Of a stretch of 64,000 nucleotides of DNA, positions 44,084 through 55,606 are shown piece by piece (positions within the stretch are counted from its first letter, which is position 1; each line of letters starts with the position of its first letter). This DNA comes from Lotus japonicus. Its lineage: Eukaryota > Streptophyta > Magnoliopsida > Fabales > Fabaceae. A program made the translations under genes and the position numbers. The notes under the pieces were generated by a model that ran no database searches, had not been told where the DNA came from, and saw only the letters and a program-made list of their open reading frames with translations. The stretch covers positions 36,781,127 through 36,845,126 of the forward strand of contig NC_080043.1 of the NCBI RefSeq assembly GCF_012489685.1, given 5' to 3'.

Positions 44084-46270
44084 AACCCTCTATGAATCGT
44101 CGTATAACCTGGGAAAGCTCATCATATATAAGGAAGACAAAGCAAAGTCTATAAGTAAAGCTTTTGCAACCCTTTAGAGAGGATCATCCCGTACCAAACA
44201 CAAGAAGAGAAGGTTGAGGCTAGAGAGGCTATAACATTACATCATTATTAGCCTATCTTCTTACATGTGATATAGCAACATAATTGAACTTAGAAGCTAG
44301 ACTTCTACAATCCCTTATTAACCTGAGCTTCTAATGGGCAAGAGAAAGAATTTGTCGCATGCACCGGCTCCATTGCATTTGTTTCGATGATAACGTCTTC
44401 CAACCCAAGGTCACATAACATAAGCATACACCATCTTAATGCCAAAGATTTAGCTACCAATGGTTGATGTCGAATAGCCTCCATATGCAGTGACCCACCA
44501 TAAACTCACCCCTATGTGATCTAGCTATCAAACTGAAGCTAGAAGCACCAGCACCCTTCTATCCAACATTGAAATATGCATTGATATTCCCTTCAGGAGG
44601 GTTGTCCATCTACGAGAGTCACGTACATCTCTGCTCGCGGTTGCTGATTACTTCCTTAATTTCTTGGGCATTACACCAATCTTTCAGTGCATTAATGGCC
44701 ATCATCATGGTTGTCACTTGGTCATCTATGATGTTGTTAAAGCACGCATTATTCCCCGCTTTCCATACTGCATATAGCCCTTGTGGAATTAATGTAATTT
44801 GTTCTTCTTCATACTCTGAAAATAGGCCAACCATCCAATTAGAGATCTCATGCACTAGAAACTTGATCAAAATGTAACACTAGTGGATGCGAGAACAAAG
44901 CCACCGGTCGGGACCAATTGCACTTAAACAAAACATGCATCTTATCTTCCTACACAACCTACTTGCATAATGGACATTTTTCCGCATTTCTAAGCCTTTC
45001 TTTGTCAAATTTGATCTACCTGACAAAGTAATAATGACTACCTTGTAGATGAAATGCTTGATTTTGTTGGGCATATGCACATACCACATCTTCTTCCATG
45101 GGAAGGCCACTCCTGATGAACCACTTGTCTCATTCAAGGCTTTAATCTCATGCAACCTGTGATAAGCGGACTTGACCAAGAAAACTCCATTGCGATTCCA
45201 CCTCAAGTTGTATGCATTTGGTATAGGATCCTAAGATAAAGGAATCCGCTTAATGGCTAAGGCCTCCTGGGGAGTGAAAAAATGATCAATCAGATGTTGT
45301 TTCATTATCTACGGTCATGGTTAATTAGATATGAAACTTTATCACCCATCATCTGCCTCTGAGGGGGAGACCGTACTAAGCCATCATTCGAACCCAATAG
45401 CCACGCGTCGTGCGAAATTCTAATATTGTTTCCATTCTCCACCTTCCACTTTAAACCATCCTTAACTCTAGAAATGGTTTCTCATATTCTTCTCCAAGCA
45501 AAGCTAGGTTGGAAGCCTGAATCAGCCTCCAAGATGCTTTTCCTCGGAAAGTACTTAGCCTTACATATCTGGTACAATAAAGAATTTGGAGAACAAAGTA
45601 GTCTCCACAATTGTATGGCGAGGAAAGATCAATTAAAGTCTTCCCAATCCATAAATCCCAAACCCCCTTTGCCTTTTGGTAGACACTATTTCTTGCAGCT
45701 AATCCAATGTGACTTTCTCTCATTCTGCTTCTGACCCCACCAGAAATTAGCCATTGAGCTCTCTATTTTATTACGAATCCCAGAAGGAATTTTGGAGCAA
45801 CGCATAACATAGTTTAGAATAGCCTGTGCAACAGATTTTAATAGAATTTCCTTCCCCGCCTTGAATAATGTCTTCCCCTTCCAATCTTGAAGTTTACTTC
45901 ACACTCGCTTCTGAACTTTGCTGAAAATAACCTTCTTTGACCTACCAATGATTGTTAGAAGCCCCACATCTTTGTCATGGACATCAACAACCTTTACCCT
46001 CATCCTATCCTGGATCATTTCCATGTTGTGTGTGTTACATTTCGATTAAATGAAATCTATGACATGTCGGAGTTGAATAATTGACCTAAGACTTGCTCAT
46101 ACTTGCTAATTACCTGCATTTGACAATCTGCTCCCTCCTTGGTAGCTCTAGAAAAGATCAAGCTATCATCAATAAAAAATAAATGGCTAATGTGAGGTGC
46201 TCCACGTGCCACTTGCATACTAATACACCTTTAATTGTTCTTCAACTAGGTATTTCCATATACCTTTCAC
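44084..46270 (-). mobile_element. L1-type LINE remnant with ORF2 fragments
   Basis: This is the minus-strand relic into which the Sirevirus inserted; the 3' side lies at 31681-31977. Recognisable pieces of ORF2 follow one another in the correct order, but frames change often and stops are many. The left end near 46270 adjoins a Stowaway MITE. Confidence 0.85.
44330..46240 (-). pseudogene. LINE ORF2: reverse transcriptase, zf-RVT, RNase H (broken)
   Basis: The RT core is visible as HLFFIDDSLIF near 46170-46190 (the FADD motif with A changed to I). The connection region (AARNSVYQKAKGVWDL-like, 45451-45723) follows, then the C-terminal zinc-binding zf-RVT domain at 44880-45206 with FPWKKMWYVHMPNKIKHF and Cys residues. 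An RNase H-like segment, VAKSLALRWCM...DLGLEDVIIETNA, lies near 44380-44480. Numerous stops and frameshifts show long decay. ORF1 was not found nearby. Confidence 0.85.
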
Positions 46271-46276
46271 CTATTA

Positions 46277-46555
46277 CTCCCTTCGTTCCTATATATTTGT
46301 CACTATTTTGATCTTTTTCTTATTCTTATTTATTTGTCACTTTTACAATTCCAAGAGAGCATTCAACATGTTTTACTAATTTTACCCTTAACTTAATGGT
46401 GGTAGAAACATTGAAATGCCACAATTAATAAGAGAGATAAATGATATATTAGGAATTTATATAACAATTTTAATAAAACAAGAACATTAAATGTTATTCC
46501 TTAATTAACACATGTGCTACAACCTTAAAGTGACAGTTATTAAGGAACGGGGGAG
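46277..46555. mobile_element. Stowaway-like MITE (279 bp)
   Basis: The left end CTCCCTTCGTTCC and, reverse complemented, the right end CTCCCCCGTTCC are Stowaway inverted repeats; TA flanks both sides (46275-46276, 46556-46557). The interior is AT-rich and non-coding. It has the same superfamily ends as the MITE at 13194-13463 but a different interior. Confidence 0.88.
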
Positions 46556-46738
46556 TATCTCATATTTGGACTCATCATCATGCTCATAAATTACTTTTTT
46601 TTACTTCTTCGGAAAACAATACTTATCACTTTGTTTCTTTATATAAGAACCAAATGGGAGATGCATCATGAATATTTTTATAAGAATCAACTTGGAGTTT
46701 GTAGTGCATTAATTACAAGCCTCGAAAATAAAACTATT

Positions 46739-47013
46739 CTAGAAGAAGAAACCCAACACTTTACCACCAACATTCTTTCTCCTAGCCTCTTCATGATCCA
46801 TGATACCAGCAGAGGCAGTCAAGACAATGTACCCAAACTGTCTAGATGGAGCAACCTTGTAGTCCAACCTTTAATCTCCTTGTCACCAACATCAAAGCAA
46901 GGGCTAATAACTCCACACTTGTTGAGTCTACCATTCAAATCAACAACAATTTTGCCAGCCCCGTGGTCATCAATATACTCGAACTCCCCAATATAGCCAT
47001 GCTTCTGCTATTA
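46739..47013 (-). pseudogene. Ribosomal protein S15a (uS8) pseudogene, 5'-truncated
   Basis: Reading the minus strand gives the C-terminal two thirds of cytosolic ribosomal protein S15a: [32 protein letters not shown], then, after a one-base frameshift near 46850, [20 protein letters not shown] and [11 protein letters not shown] with the normal stop. The copy begins at about residue 41 of roughly 130, has no introns in the covered part and lacks the N-terminus. The T-run on + at 46595-46602 could be the relic of a poly(A) tail after a 3' UTR of about 135 nt. This fits a 5'-truncated processed pseudogene. The + strand ORFs over it are shadows. Confidence 0.88.
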
Positions 47014-47412
47014 CGCTTATTAAAAAAATATGTAATAAGATTAATTAATGTATTGGTTTAAAAAGATTATACAATCTTCTATCTTTACCTTTATTTATGT
47101 AGTGTGCAAAATAATTAATTATAAGTGGTAATTAAAATATTGGAATCACAAAAATAAATTAATATAAGGAATATATATGAAAAAATATAAATAAATATTT
47201 GTTAAATCTAATAGAAACTCGCTTTGAGCCAGACGCATTTAGCTGCACTTTTATCTTGCATTGTCCTATCGAAATAGGAGTTGAGAGCTTCAGGCAAACA
47301 ACACAGCCCTAGCTAGGAGTACACCAAGTATGTTTCAAAAGTTTTAATATGAATATGAGCCAATATGGCATATTAATTAAAGTGCTATTAAATTGTGTGA
47401 CAATCTTAAATA
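47014..47412. other. AT-rich intergenic stretch
   Basis: No coding sequence or repeat ends were recognised between the S15a pseudogene and the first Mutator-like element. Confidence 0.5.
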
Positions 47413-47421
47413 ATAAAAGAT

Positions 47422-49128
47422 GGGTGAATTTATTATGCACCTCTAAAAACTTGTGCATGGTTGCACATCTGTTTTTTGACCTGCAATAGAAAGTTTAGCA
47501 GGTAATTTGTATTTTTTAAAATAAAAATATTTAATATATTATGATATAATTAGGGAAATAGCTATTGAATGATTATTGTTAAGTGGGTGTGGTAACTTCT
47601 TGAGTTACTGGTCCAATAAAAAAAAACTTTAATATTTTTTTAACTAAAACATTAATCATTAATCATTAACAAATAAATGAATTCATCCCTTTCACCTTCA
47701 GTAACAAACCCATCACTCATTCAGTAACAAACCCAAATGAATTAATGAATTCATCTCAAAGCTGATCACTCCATCATTCATTCATCTCTCTATCGTGTTC
47801 AACATGATGAACTCCTCCAGTTAAGGTTTCTCCTCCTTGCAATCCCCAAACCCGTTTCGCCTCCTTCCATCCATAGCCGCCTGCCACCACTCTCACCCTT
47901 CTCCTAGCCGCGCAGCCACCTTAGCACCTCTCACCACAATCACCGGCGAACGGCGGCGAAGTCGCCGGAGAAGAACTGGGGGTTGAAACCTTTTCTCCTT
48001 GTGGTGGGGTTCATCGTGGTGGTGTTTGTTTCTTCACAGGCCAAAGGAATCGGCCGGAAAAGCCATTTACAGGTGGCGGCGGCCGGCGGTGACAGAACAG
48101 AACGACGATCTGACTTGGAGGTTTTGTTGCGGACGGCGAGAGGAGTATGATGGTGGTGGTGGTTTCTTCAGATGGCTTGTGGTTTGGTTGGGATCTGAGA
48201 GGGAAGGTCGCGGTGGTGGATGTGCACAAACCTTGAACCATCATCTGCGGTCGTTCTTTCGCGGTGGTGGATCTGCACGAACCCTCATCTGGGCTTGTGG
48301 TGGTGAATGGGTTTGCTGGGTTTGTCGTCCCTTTCTCTCGCCCCCATCATGCTCTTCGTCTCTCTGATTTGTACTGTTGTTGCAAGGTTGAAGAGGAGGT
48401 GCATTTTGAAAAAAGAAGATTGAATTTGAAAACTTATGCAGAACTAGAATAAAAAGGTTCAAGCTTTGCCAATGTTACACAGATAAGCATAATAGAATAT
48501 CAAATTGAGATTGACAATTAGTTTGAATTTGAATGGACAAATACCCATATGAAAAAGAAGGGGTTGGGTGATTTCTGGGTTCTAGGTTGGGGGGAAAGTG
48601 TGGATTTTGAGAAATGGGGGAAAAAGATGATGATGAAAAGCTGAAAGTGTGAGTTCTGATTTCTGAGATTGAGATTATTTCTTGTTTCTGAGATCCTCTT
48701 GCTTGATTAAAAACGTATACTTTTTTAACTGAACCAAGTCATAACCAACTTTGCTTATTCTCAGTGTGAAGAGATTGAATTTTTTCCAACTGGGTGTCAA
48801 GGATTCAGAGAAAGGAACAAGATTTGGTTTAATTCAATTGAATGGTATATGGATGGGTAGATGGGGTAAGTTTGGGTAGATCTGATTAACATTAATGGTG
48901 GTTAAATTTTTTTTTTTCTACTTCTCAGATTTACCTTACTTATTTACCACCTGGGTTAATCTTATATTAATCCTAATTATTCTCTAATTATTTACTTAAT
49001 AATTGTATAATATAATAACTATTTTATTTTTCAAAATTACTAAAAAATACAAAAAACCTGATATACCAGGTCAAAAGGCAAATGTGTAACTTTACACAAC
49101 TTTTTACATGACCATAATAAATTTTCCC
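47422..49128. mobile_element. Mutator-like element with gene-like cargo (Pack-MULE type), 1707 bp
   Basis: It is flanked by the 9-bp duplication ATAAAAGAT at 47413-47421 and 49129-49137, diagnostic of Mutator-like transposition. The inverted ends are long (about 100 bp, diverged): GGGTGAATTTATTATG on the left and, reverse complemented, GGGAAAATTTATTATG on the right. The interior (about 47800-48460) is much more GC-rich than the ends and looks like the 5' region of a plant gene, with CCGCCTGCCACCACT, CCGGCGAACGGCGGCGAAG and several overlapping ORFs, the longest 122 codons at 47999-48367. No transposase is present. The source of the cargo is not recognised. Confidence 0.82.
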
Positions 49129-49284
49129 ATAAAAGATCATGAATATTTTGGTAGCTTTTTTATATATAAAAGAAAAAAAGTTGAGGACAAGTTTCCTTTC
49201 GAGAACGACAACATTTGAAATTCTAACACAAGTTGTCTTCGACAATAACAATTTGGTTATGTCCTTCTAAGAGATGTAATTATC

Positions 49285-50205
49285 GGGCTCGTTTGGTGTG
49301 TCGTATTAGATATGATAGTATAAGCTTATACAATACATTATAGACTTATCCATTGTTTGGTGCTCACATTGTATTGTATAAGCTTATACATCAATCTCCT
49401 CTTATACATCAAAATGATGGATTATTTAATTCACCCTATAGATGATGGATAAGGCATGATAAGAGTGCAATGTATAAACTACTTCAATGTATTTAATCAA
49501 CCGCCACCACAATCACCCTCCACCACTACCACCACTACCGTCGCCGGCACCACCACTACCGTCGCCGGCACCACCACCACTATCGCAACCACCACAACCA
49601 CCCTCCACCACCACCGCCTCCACCACTATCGCCACCACCATCGATGTCACCATCATCGTCGCTACCACAACCACCATCCACCACCACGATCACCACCACC
49701 GTCGCAGCCACCACAACCACCATTCACCACCACCGCCTCCACCACTACCACCACCACCACCGTCACCACCACCACAACCACCCTCCACCACCATTACCAC
49801 CCTCCACCACCACTACCACCACCACCTTTGGGGTCACCACCAACACGCTCTAGTCATCGTTTTCTACCACCACCGCCCCCACCACCCTCCACCATCACCG
49901 CTGCCACTACCACCACCACTGTCGTCGCCGCCACCACTATGATCCACCACTGCCACCATTGTTGATACCTTCGTACCATCACTGCCGCCGCCCCCACCCT
50001 CCGCCACCACCATCCACGTACACTGCCACCATCATCACCTTCCAATACCTCCACTACCACACCACTAATGTCGGCACCAAATTATACAGTGTATGACCAA
50101 ACACTATATAGTATTAAAATTTTATCAGGTCTTATCCTATCAGGCATAATACAATCAGGCATTATACTATTAGACCTTATACCATACAGTGTACCAAACG
50201 AGAGC
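49285..50205. mobile_element. TIR element (PIF/Harbinger-like ends) carrying a CCA-repeat tract
   Basis: The left end GGGCTCGTTTGGTGTGTC and the right end, reverse complemented as GCTCTCGTTTGGTACACTG, are inverted repeats of the kind seen in Tourist/PIF elements; TTA occurs at the right flank and one base away at the left, so the duplication is plausible but not exact. The subterminal sequence repeats TATAAGCTTATAC and similar AT-rich units. The middle consists of the trinucleotide tract. Confidence 0.55.
49500..50075. repeat. CCA/ACC trinucleotide-rich tract, about 575 bp
   Basis: Nearly all of the stretch is built of CCA, CAC and ACC triplets with interspersed GTC, TCC and ATC. It gives ORFs in all three + frames (poly-Thr, poly-His and poly-Pro readings), so coding is not supported. 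It lies wholly inside the TIR element. Confidence 0.9.
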
Positions 50206-50378
50206 TTATAATAGTAAAATCTATGTTCACACAATCACAATTGTGATTTTTTTGTCTTCAAATGGTATCTAAATTGGTAAGAGTTGGGTAACATATAAAT
50301 TAGGAAAGGAAATGTTCAGAGATCAATTCCAGAAGGGTGTCATTTATCTTTCCGATATAAAAATAAAATAAAAAACAC

Positions 50379-51892
50379 GAAAAAATTTATTATGATCATC
50401 TAAAAACTTGTGTATAGTTACACCAAGCACTTTTGACCCACTATAGCAGGTTTTAAAAAAAAAATCAAAATTCATATTTTCTTAATTAAACAATTATCTT
50501 TAATAAATATTTTCAAAGTGTTTTTTTTTTCCTTAATCTGTTCCTCTTCTCTCTCCCTTCTTCACCAGATCCAAACCTCAAAACCCATCCCCACCATCTC
50601 TGCAAAACCCATCCTCTTCTCTCTTCCTTCTTCACCTCTTCTCTCTTCAACACCGGATTCAAACTTCTATCACTCTCAGACCAAAACCCAGAAAAAATGT
50701 CCCTCCTCTCATCACATTTTCCAAAAAAACTAAATCTTACTTCAAACTAAGATGAAATGAGAGAAAGGGAAAAGGGATCCCTAACAACAATAACATTCAC
50801 ACAACAGAGGGAAAACATAGATCAGGGTATAAAAAATCAGAAAAATTCAGATTCGAAAAACCCTTTATTCTCCATCAAAAAGCATAAAAATCACAACTTG
50901 GCAACTTCTTAAGCATCTAATTTACACCAAACACTTCACCAACCCGTTGCCTCACATGGGCCAAACAAACAAAGTTCATTATCTAAAACAATGACATGCG
51001 ACCATGGATGCGGAAAAATCGACACAGAGAGAAATAAGCAAACAGAAATACAAAGAGGGGGAGAATCAGAATAACAATAACCATCACAGCCACCGCCGGT
51101 TCAGATCTGGCGAGAAAGGCGTGAGCTTTTAAGTCTGTTGCTTGCGAACTTTTGGAGCCCAGATCCCCTTTCGTGTTGCAGTTTCGGTTTTGGGTGAGAA
51201 CCACCACCACTTTGGCTATTTTCTGGTCTTTTCCCTCATAAAAGGTGTGAGCTTTAAAGTCTGTTGCTTGCAGATGAAGATGCTCTGCCGCATGACCACC
51301 ATGTCCAGGTGAAATCAAAAGGGGATCTGAAGGTGTTGCGTCTTGAACCCTCAAAAGGGGAAGAAACATATACGACCAGGAGGAAGGAGGAAACACGACG
51401 GAGAAAACGCAGTTGCCGGCAGAAGAGGAAGAAGAAATGACGGACGTGAAATTTTGAAGCTGCGCTGGTGAGAAAGGAGGAAGAAAGGTTGAAGCTTTGT
51501 GGTTGAGAATGTCTGGAAATGTTATTACTGAGGGTGTGGATCAGGGTAAAAATACAAACTTTGATGTTGGTGGAAGGAGATCGAAGCCAAACACAGAAAT
51601 TTCAAATTTTGATTTGCAGAGGAGAAGTTGGTTTTCTGGATAAGAAGAGAAGAAGTGAAGAAGAAGAAGAAGAAACTGATATGAATAAGAGAAGTTGTTT
51701 TTTCACACACTTTTCTGGGTAACTTTTTTTTAACTATTGATTAATTAACATAATCCTTCATTAACTAATTTACTAATATATATGATTTTTGATTATTTTT
51801 TTTAAAACCTAATAAACCTGCTACCATAGGTCAAAAGTGCTTGGTGTAACTATGCACAAGTTTTTAGGTGTGTATAGTAAATTTCTCAAAAA
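50379..51892. mobile_element. Second Mutator-like element with gene-like cargo, about 1.5 kb
   Basis: Long inverted repeats of about 100 bp are visible: AAAAACTTGTGTATAGTTAC and CACCAAGCACTTTTGACC on the left recur in reverse complement on the right at 51820-51870 with few changes. They are related to the ends of the element at 47422-49128. The nonamer AAAAAACAC flanks it at 50370-50378 and 51893-51901, although A-runs blur the exact right edge. The interior has a pyrimidine-rich leader-like stretch (50525-50690) and GC-richer sequence at 51000-51500 with a 137-codon ORF on the minus strand (50983-51396), which has a hydrophobic C-terminal segment and no recognised domain. No transposase was found. 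Confidence 0.7.
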
Positions 51893-51901
51893 AAAAAACA
51901 C

Positions 51902-52739
51902 TAGTGACTTCCTCCTAAACTTTTTTTTTTAAATGAAAATAGATGTCTTGAGAATGAAACTTTCTCAAGTGAGTTCGATAACATAAGGAAAACAAAAAAG
52001 AAAGAAGCAGGAAAGTAAAAAGAAAAACACTAAGACTAGTAACAAGAGAAAAGGAAACAGCAGGCAAGGAAAACCAGAACCTGCGAAACAGTTCTCCCAG
52101 ATCAAATACAAAAATTCAAAAACCAATAACACCTATCTCCTAAATTTTAATTGATAATTCCATTTAACGTTATTTTTTCTTTACCAAAATGAACCATAAA
52201 TGTAGATTAATTTTGAGTGTGAATTTTTTATTTATTAAACTATGGTGAAAATGTCGAAGGTAGGGAGTAAACTTGTGATAGCATGCCATCTTTAATCAGT
52301 GCAACCTTTACAGTGATGCTTTACCTTATCTTCCATAAAATTTGAGCAAAATGATTACAAAGGTATTGCCGTCATGGCACGATTCCAGTGAAAACAAACA
52401 AGCATCAATGTAGCAGGATTACCGATTGATTTGAAATGTTATTGTTTTGTTTTTTCCGAAAGAAAAACAGTTCAGTTTATTGTCACACCTCAAATTTTTT
52501 TTGAGAGAGAAATTGTCACACCTCAATCTGATCCACGGCCATAGATAAAAATAAGATGTTATTCATGTGGTTTGTATTTAACATTTTAATTTTTTGGAAT
52601 AATTGATTATTTAATATGGCATTAAAGTCTCTATAATGTGGTCTAAAAATTCAATTTTGGTCGCCCACAGTTTTTTTAATAAAAAGTTAAATTTAAGCAC
52701 ATGGTATTTATCCACACTTCAAATCCAAATGACTCTTGC
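51902..52739. other. AT-rich intergenic stretch
   Basis: No gene was recognised. Two tandem TTGTCACACCTCAA-type words occur near 52480-52530. Confidence 0.5.
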
Positions 52740-52744
52740 GTGGG

Positions 52745-53057
52745 TGGACTAGGCGAACCCCTAGGGGCCTACGCCCAGGGGTTACCCGCCAAGGGGCGGT
52801 CGCCTAACCTGGGAATTGGGTCTCCTTTAGCGAGGCCCAACCGGCCCAACAGAGGCAGTTATGCATACTAGGCCCACCTCCCCTACAATAAATAGGGAGC
52901 GATTACCATTTGTAAAGGACCTTTGGCTCATTTGCTAAATAACACATGAAATTCAGTTATATTCTCTCTCTAACTCTCTCTCTCTCTCTAAGTGCAATCT
53001 CTCTACATCTCTCTACTCTAGGGACTATACCCTCTCTCAATGTTCATGGCAAGAACA
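52745..53057 (+). repeat. 5' LTR of the LARD-like element
   Basis: It begins TGGACTAGGCGAACCCCTAG and ends ATGGCAAGAACA. A TATA-like ACAATAAATAGGGAGC (about 52884) corresponds to CTATAAATAGGGAGC in the right LTR. It contains a (CT)n run around 52970-52990. Confidence 0.85.
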
Positions 53058-53058
53058 T

Positions 53059-53077
53059 TTGGCGCCGTTGGTGGGGA
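53059..53077 (+). promoter_or_regulatory. Primer binding site of the LARD-like element
   Basis: TTGGCGCCGTTGGTGGGGA, starting next to the left LTR end. TGGCGCCGTTG-type primer sites are found in Ty3/gypsy elements of the Tat lineage. Confidence 0.7.
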
Positions 53078-53152
53078 TCGAACCCACGACCACGTGGTTG
53101 GCTTCTTGTCCCAGCTTGGTCAATTTTTCCTCTAAGGTGACCTTCTCGGTCT

Positions 53153-54928
53153 TCAGTTGGTCTCTAGCACTTTGCACCTCTCGTCGCGCTCGGAGTGGGC
53201 AGCGCGAAGCTGGGTCGGCTCTTGCCGCAGCTTTTCAGCATATTGGACGACAGAATTGTAAAGTTTGAATGCTTGTCCAAAGATGCTCCCGGCGTAAAGG
53301 AGACTCGACATGGCCTCCTCAGCCATGTGGTCCAAACCTTTGCTCAGCACTTCTTCTTCTAACTTTTCGGGGCAGACTTGTGAAAGGATGAAGGCGATGG
53401 GGTCTTCAATGTCCTTGAAGGCAGGATGGCGGTCAAGTGAGAGACATTCTTTTTCACCAGCAGGACGGGAAGTTTGCTAGGAACTGCCGGCGTTCTGGGG
53501 CGACGACTGAGTTTGTGCAGGCTTGAGTGGCGGCGGACCAGCTTGGCGAAGGGGGGAGACTTGCAAGGCCTCCGTCTCGCCCTGAGAAAAGGTGGTTTTT
53601 CCCTTCAGCATAGAGCGAGAGGCTTGAGTGGGAACCTCAACCCATTGTGGAGATGTGGTAGCGGCTTCAGCCCTTGGCGCTGATGATAAGGCGTGCTTGG
53701 CGTCGGCCGTGGATTGACCAACGAAGGGTGGGGTTTTCTTCTTTGGCGGTGGGCAAGGAACCGCATCGTCAAGATTCTATTAGGGTCGTCTCTTTTTCTC
53801 TTGCGAGCCCGATTTAGTTCTTTCCACCCTCAGTGTTGAATAGTGGGGGAAACCGAGCGGCCCTCTTACGGGTGAGGACGCTCAGTAACTCGGCATTGGT
53901 GAATTCATGTCCTCTGGAAAAATATATCATCGAAGGGGTCAAAATAAGCAATATGTATAGGGAAAAGACGATAAAATAAGGGCAGTAAAAGAGCGAGGGC
54001 CTAACAACCTAGGTACTTAGGAGTCAGCAACTCCTTGGCGGCCTCGATGACTTTACCACAATCGAGGATGGGGATTCTGGCGAAGAAGCTGATAATGATC
54101 TTGTCGATATCAGTTAGGAAGTCCTCCGACGGGTCAAGGATGTTGTTGGGCTCCTCCGTCCAATAAAAGGGAAAGCGGGCAGTCCCGTCCCTCAGATTGA
54201 AGACCTCGGGGTATTCATGGGTTACCCCGATTTTAAAGTACCTTCGGACAAAGTTGGATTTGGCGTTGGACTTAAAAGGGTTGAGGCGTTTGCGGTCGGG
54301 CCTGGCCTTCAGGGATACCCAATCGCATGACTGCAAGGACTTCGTGTCCACGTCATAGAAATAGAAGAAGTGGGTGGGTGATGGCTCGCATTGGATGGCA
54401 TCGCAGATGATTTCATAACACCTTATGAACGCTCATGCGTTTGGGTGCAGTTGGCAAGGGGCGACGTTGATGTCGCTCAAGATAGAGAAGTAAAAAGGGG
54501 AAAAGGGGAGTCTTATCCCCAATTCAGTGAACAAGAACTCATAAATCAAAAAGAAATGGAAGCTTTGTGTGTCGCCGTTCTGACGATGTTGCCAGGAGCG
54601 ATCATCACCCCACAACACCGTAGATGAGGATGTTGTTCAGGGGTACCTCGTGGCAAAAGCCCCCAATTTCATATGAGAGATTTGAAACAGAACCGTGGTC
54701 CTCGAAATCGGAAGGCTGGTCGATGGCTTCTTGAGGAAGGGTCGTTCTGGCATAAGGTGGAAGCGTGGTGAAGGTTTTAAGCCGGAAGGCCCTAATCTCT
54801 GATATCGCGAGAGGAACCCCGCCAGGGGGAGAAGGTTCGGTCGGCACCCTCGGCGTCGGCATGCGCCATAGGGGAGAACTCTGGGTGGCACGACGAGTGG
54901 AGTTTCTGGTTTGGCGTTTGGATGCCAT
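53153..54928 (-). pseudogene. Antisense 'gypsy-type transposon' protein gene, decayed
   Basis: On the strand opposite to the LTR orientation, an ATG at 54928 (MASKRQTRNSTRR) opens a sequence that passes through several frames. Segments include LPFSPFYFSILSDINVAP with QLHPNAWAF-like sequence (about 54430-54520), then DWVSLKARPDRKRLNPF and FKIGVTHEYPEVFNL (54001-54351), and a C-terminal helical part with YAEKLRQEPTQLRAAHSERD (53153-53350). The middle part resembles the 'putative gypsy type transposon' (Transposase_28) family. Stops at 54605 and 54001 and several frameshifts break it. Its function is unknown; such ORFs are known as extra, often antisense, genes of Ty3/gypsy elements. Confidence 0.65.
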
Positions 54929-55135
54929 GAAAGAAAGATAAAAGGGGGTGGGGGTTTGAAAGCAAGACGCAATAAATAGACAAGAGGACTCACCAGGGAA
55001 AGAGGTGAACAAAGGATAGCCAAGGATATGGAAAGCGACGGAGCGGGAGTGGTGACTGGCCGTAGACTTTTTGGAGGAGATTAAAGATGAGAAAAATGGA
55101 GGATTCGAAAGTGGTAAATGATGGAGAATGAGGGT

Positions 55136-55142
55136 CTTTATA
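55136..55142 (-). promoter_or_regulatory. TATA box of the antisense gene in the LARD-like element
   Basis: TATAAAG on the minus strand in the context CCTATAAAGACCC, about 210 bp before the MASKRQ start. It lies inside the element, not in the LTR. Confidence 0.45.
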
Positions 55143-55606
55143 GGAAGGGGATGACTGTTGGCACAAGACGCGTGTTTGACTCGAACGGACGCCTCGTTGC
55201 ATGCAAATGATGGGGAGTTATGCTTCATGATGATAAGGGGGAATGATTGCCTTGGAGAAAGCAAGCGGCGCAATCTTGGGGGACGTTGTAGCGTATGGTT
55301 GGTTCGGATTCTATATTTTTATGACGTGAGGTGACGTTTCTAGAGGAGCAGATAAGATTTCAAAGATACGCTGACTTTTTCACTTTTCTGACGTGTCAAC
55401 ATACCGGGCGATTAAACTCACCACGATCGCCCTTTGAACGTGGCGAGCAAGCCACCACGACCGCCGCTCGTGGACTTGCGAAATTTTATTGCTTTTTGCC
55501 ATGTTGGCGACCTTTTACTTTATGTAGCAGCGTTTTAAATCTGTCATTCATGGTCTTTAATACACACTTAGCCCTCATACTTCGTGCTCGATGTCTTGTG
55601 GACTAA

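Noticed and set aside
46580..46996. 138-codon + strand ORF
   Set aside because: It is a shadow of the ribosomal protein S15a pseudogene on the opposite strand.
47999..48367. 122-codon ORF as a host gene
   Set aside because: Gly/Arg/Trp-rich, lies within Pack-MULE cargo with open frames on both strands and no recognised domain; kept only as cargo.
49456..49965. 169- and 151-codon ORFs rich in Thr/His/Pro
   Set aside because: They are frames of the CCA trinucleotide tract; all three frames are open.
50983..51396. 137-codon minus-strand ORF as an independent gene
   Set aside because: It lies between MULE inverted repeats, has no recognised domain and no separate promoter; treated as cargo.
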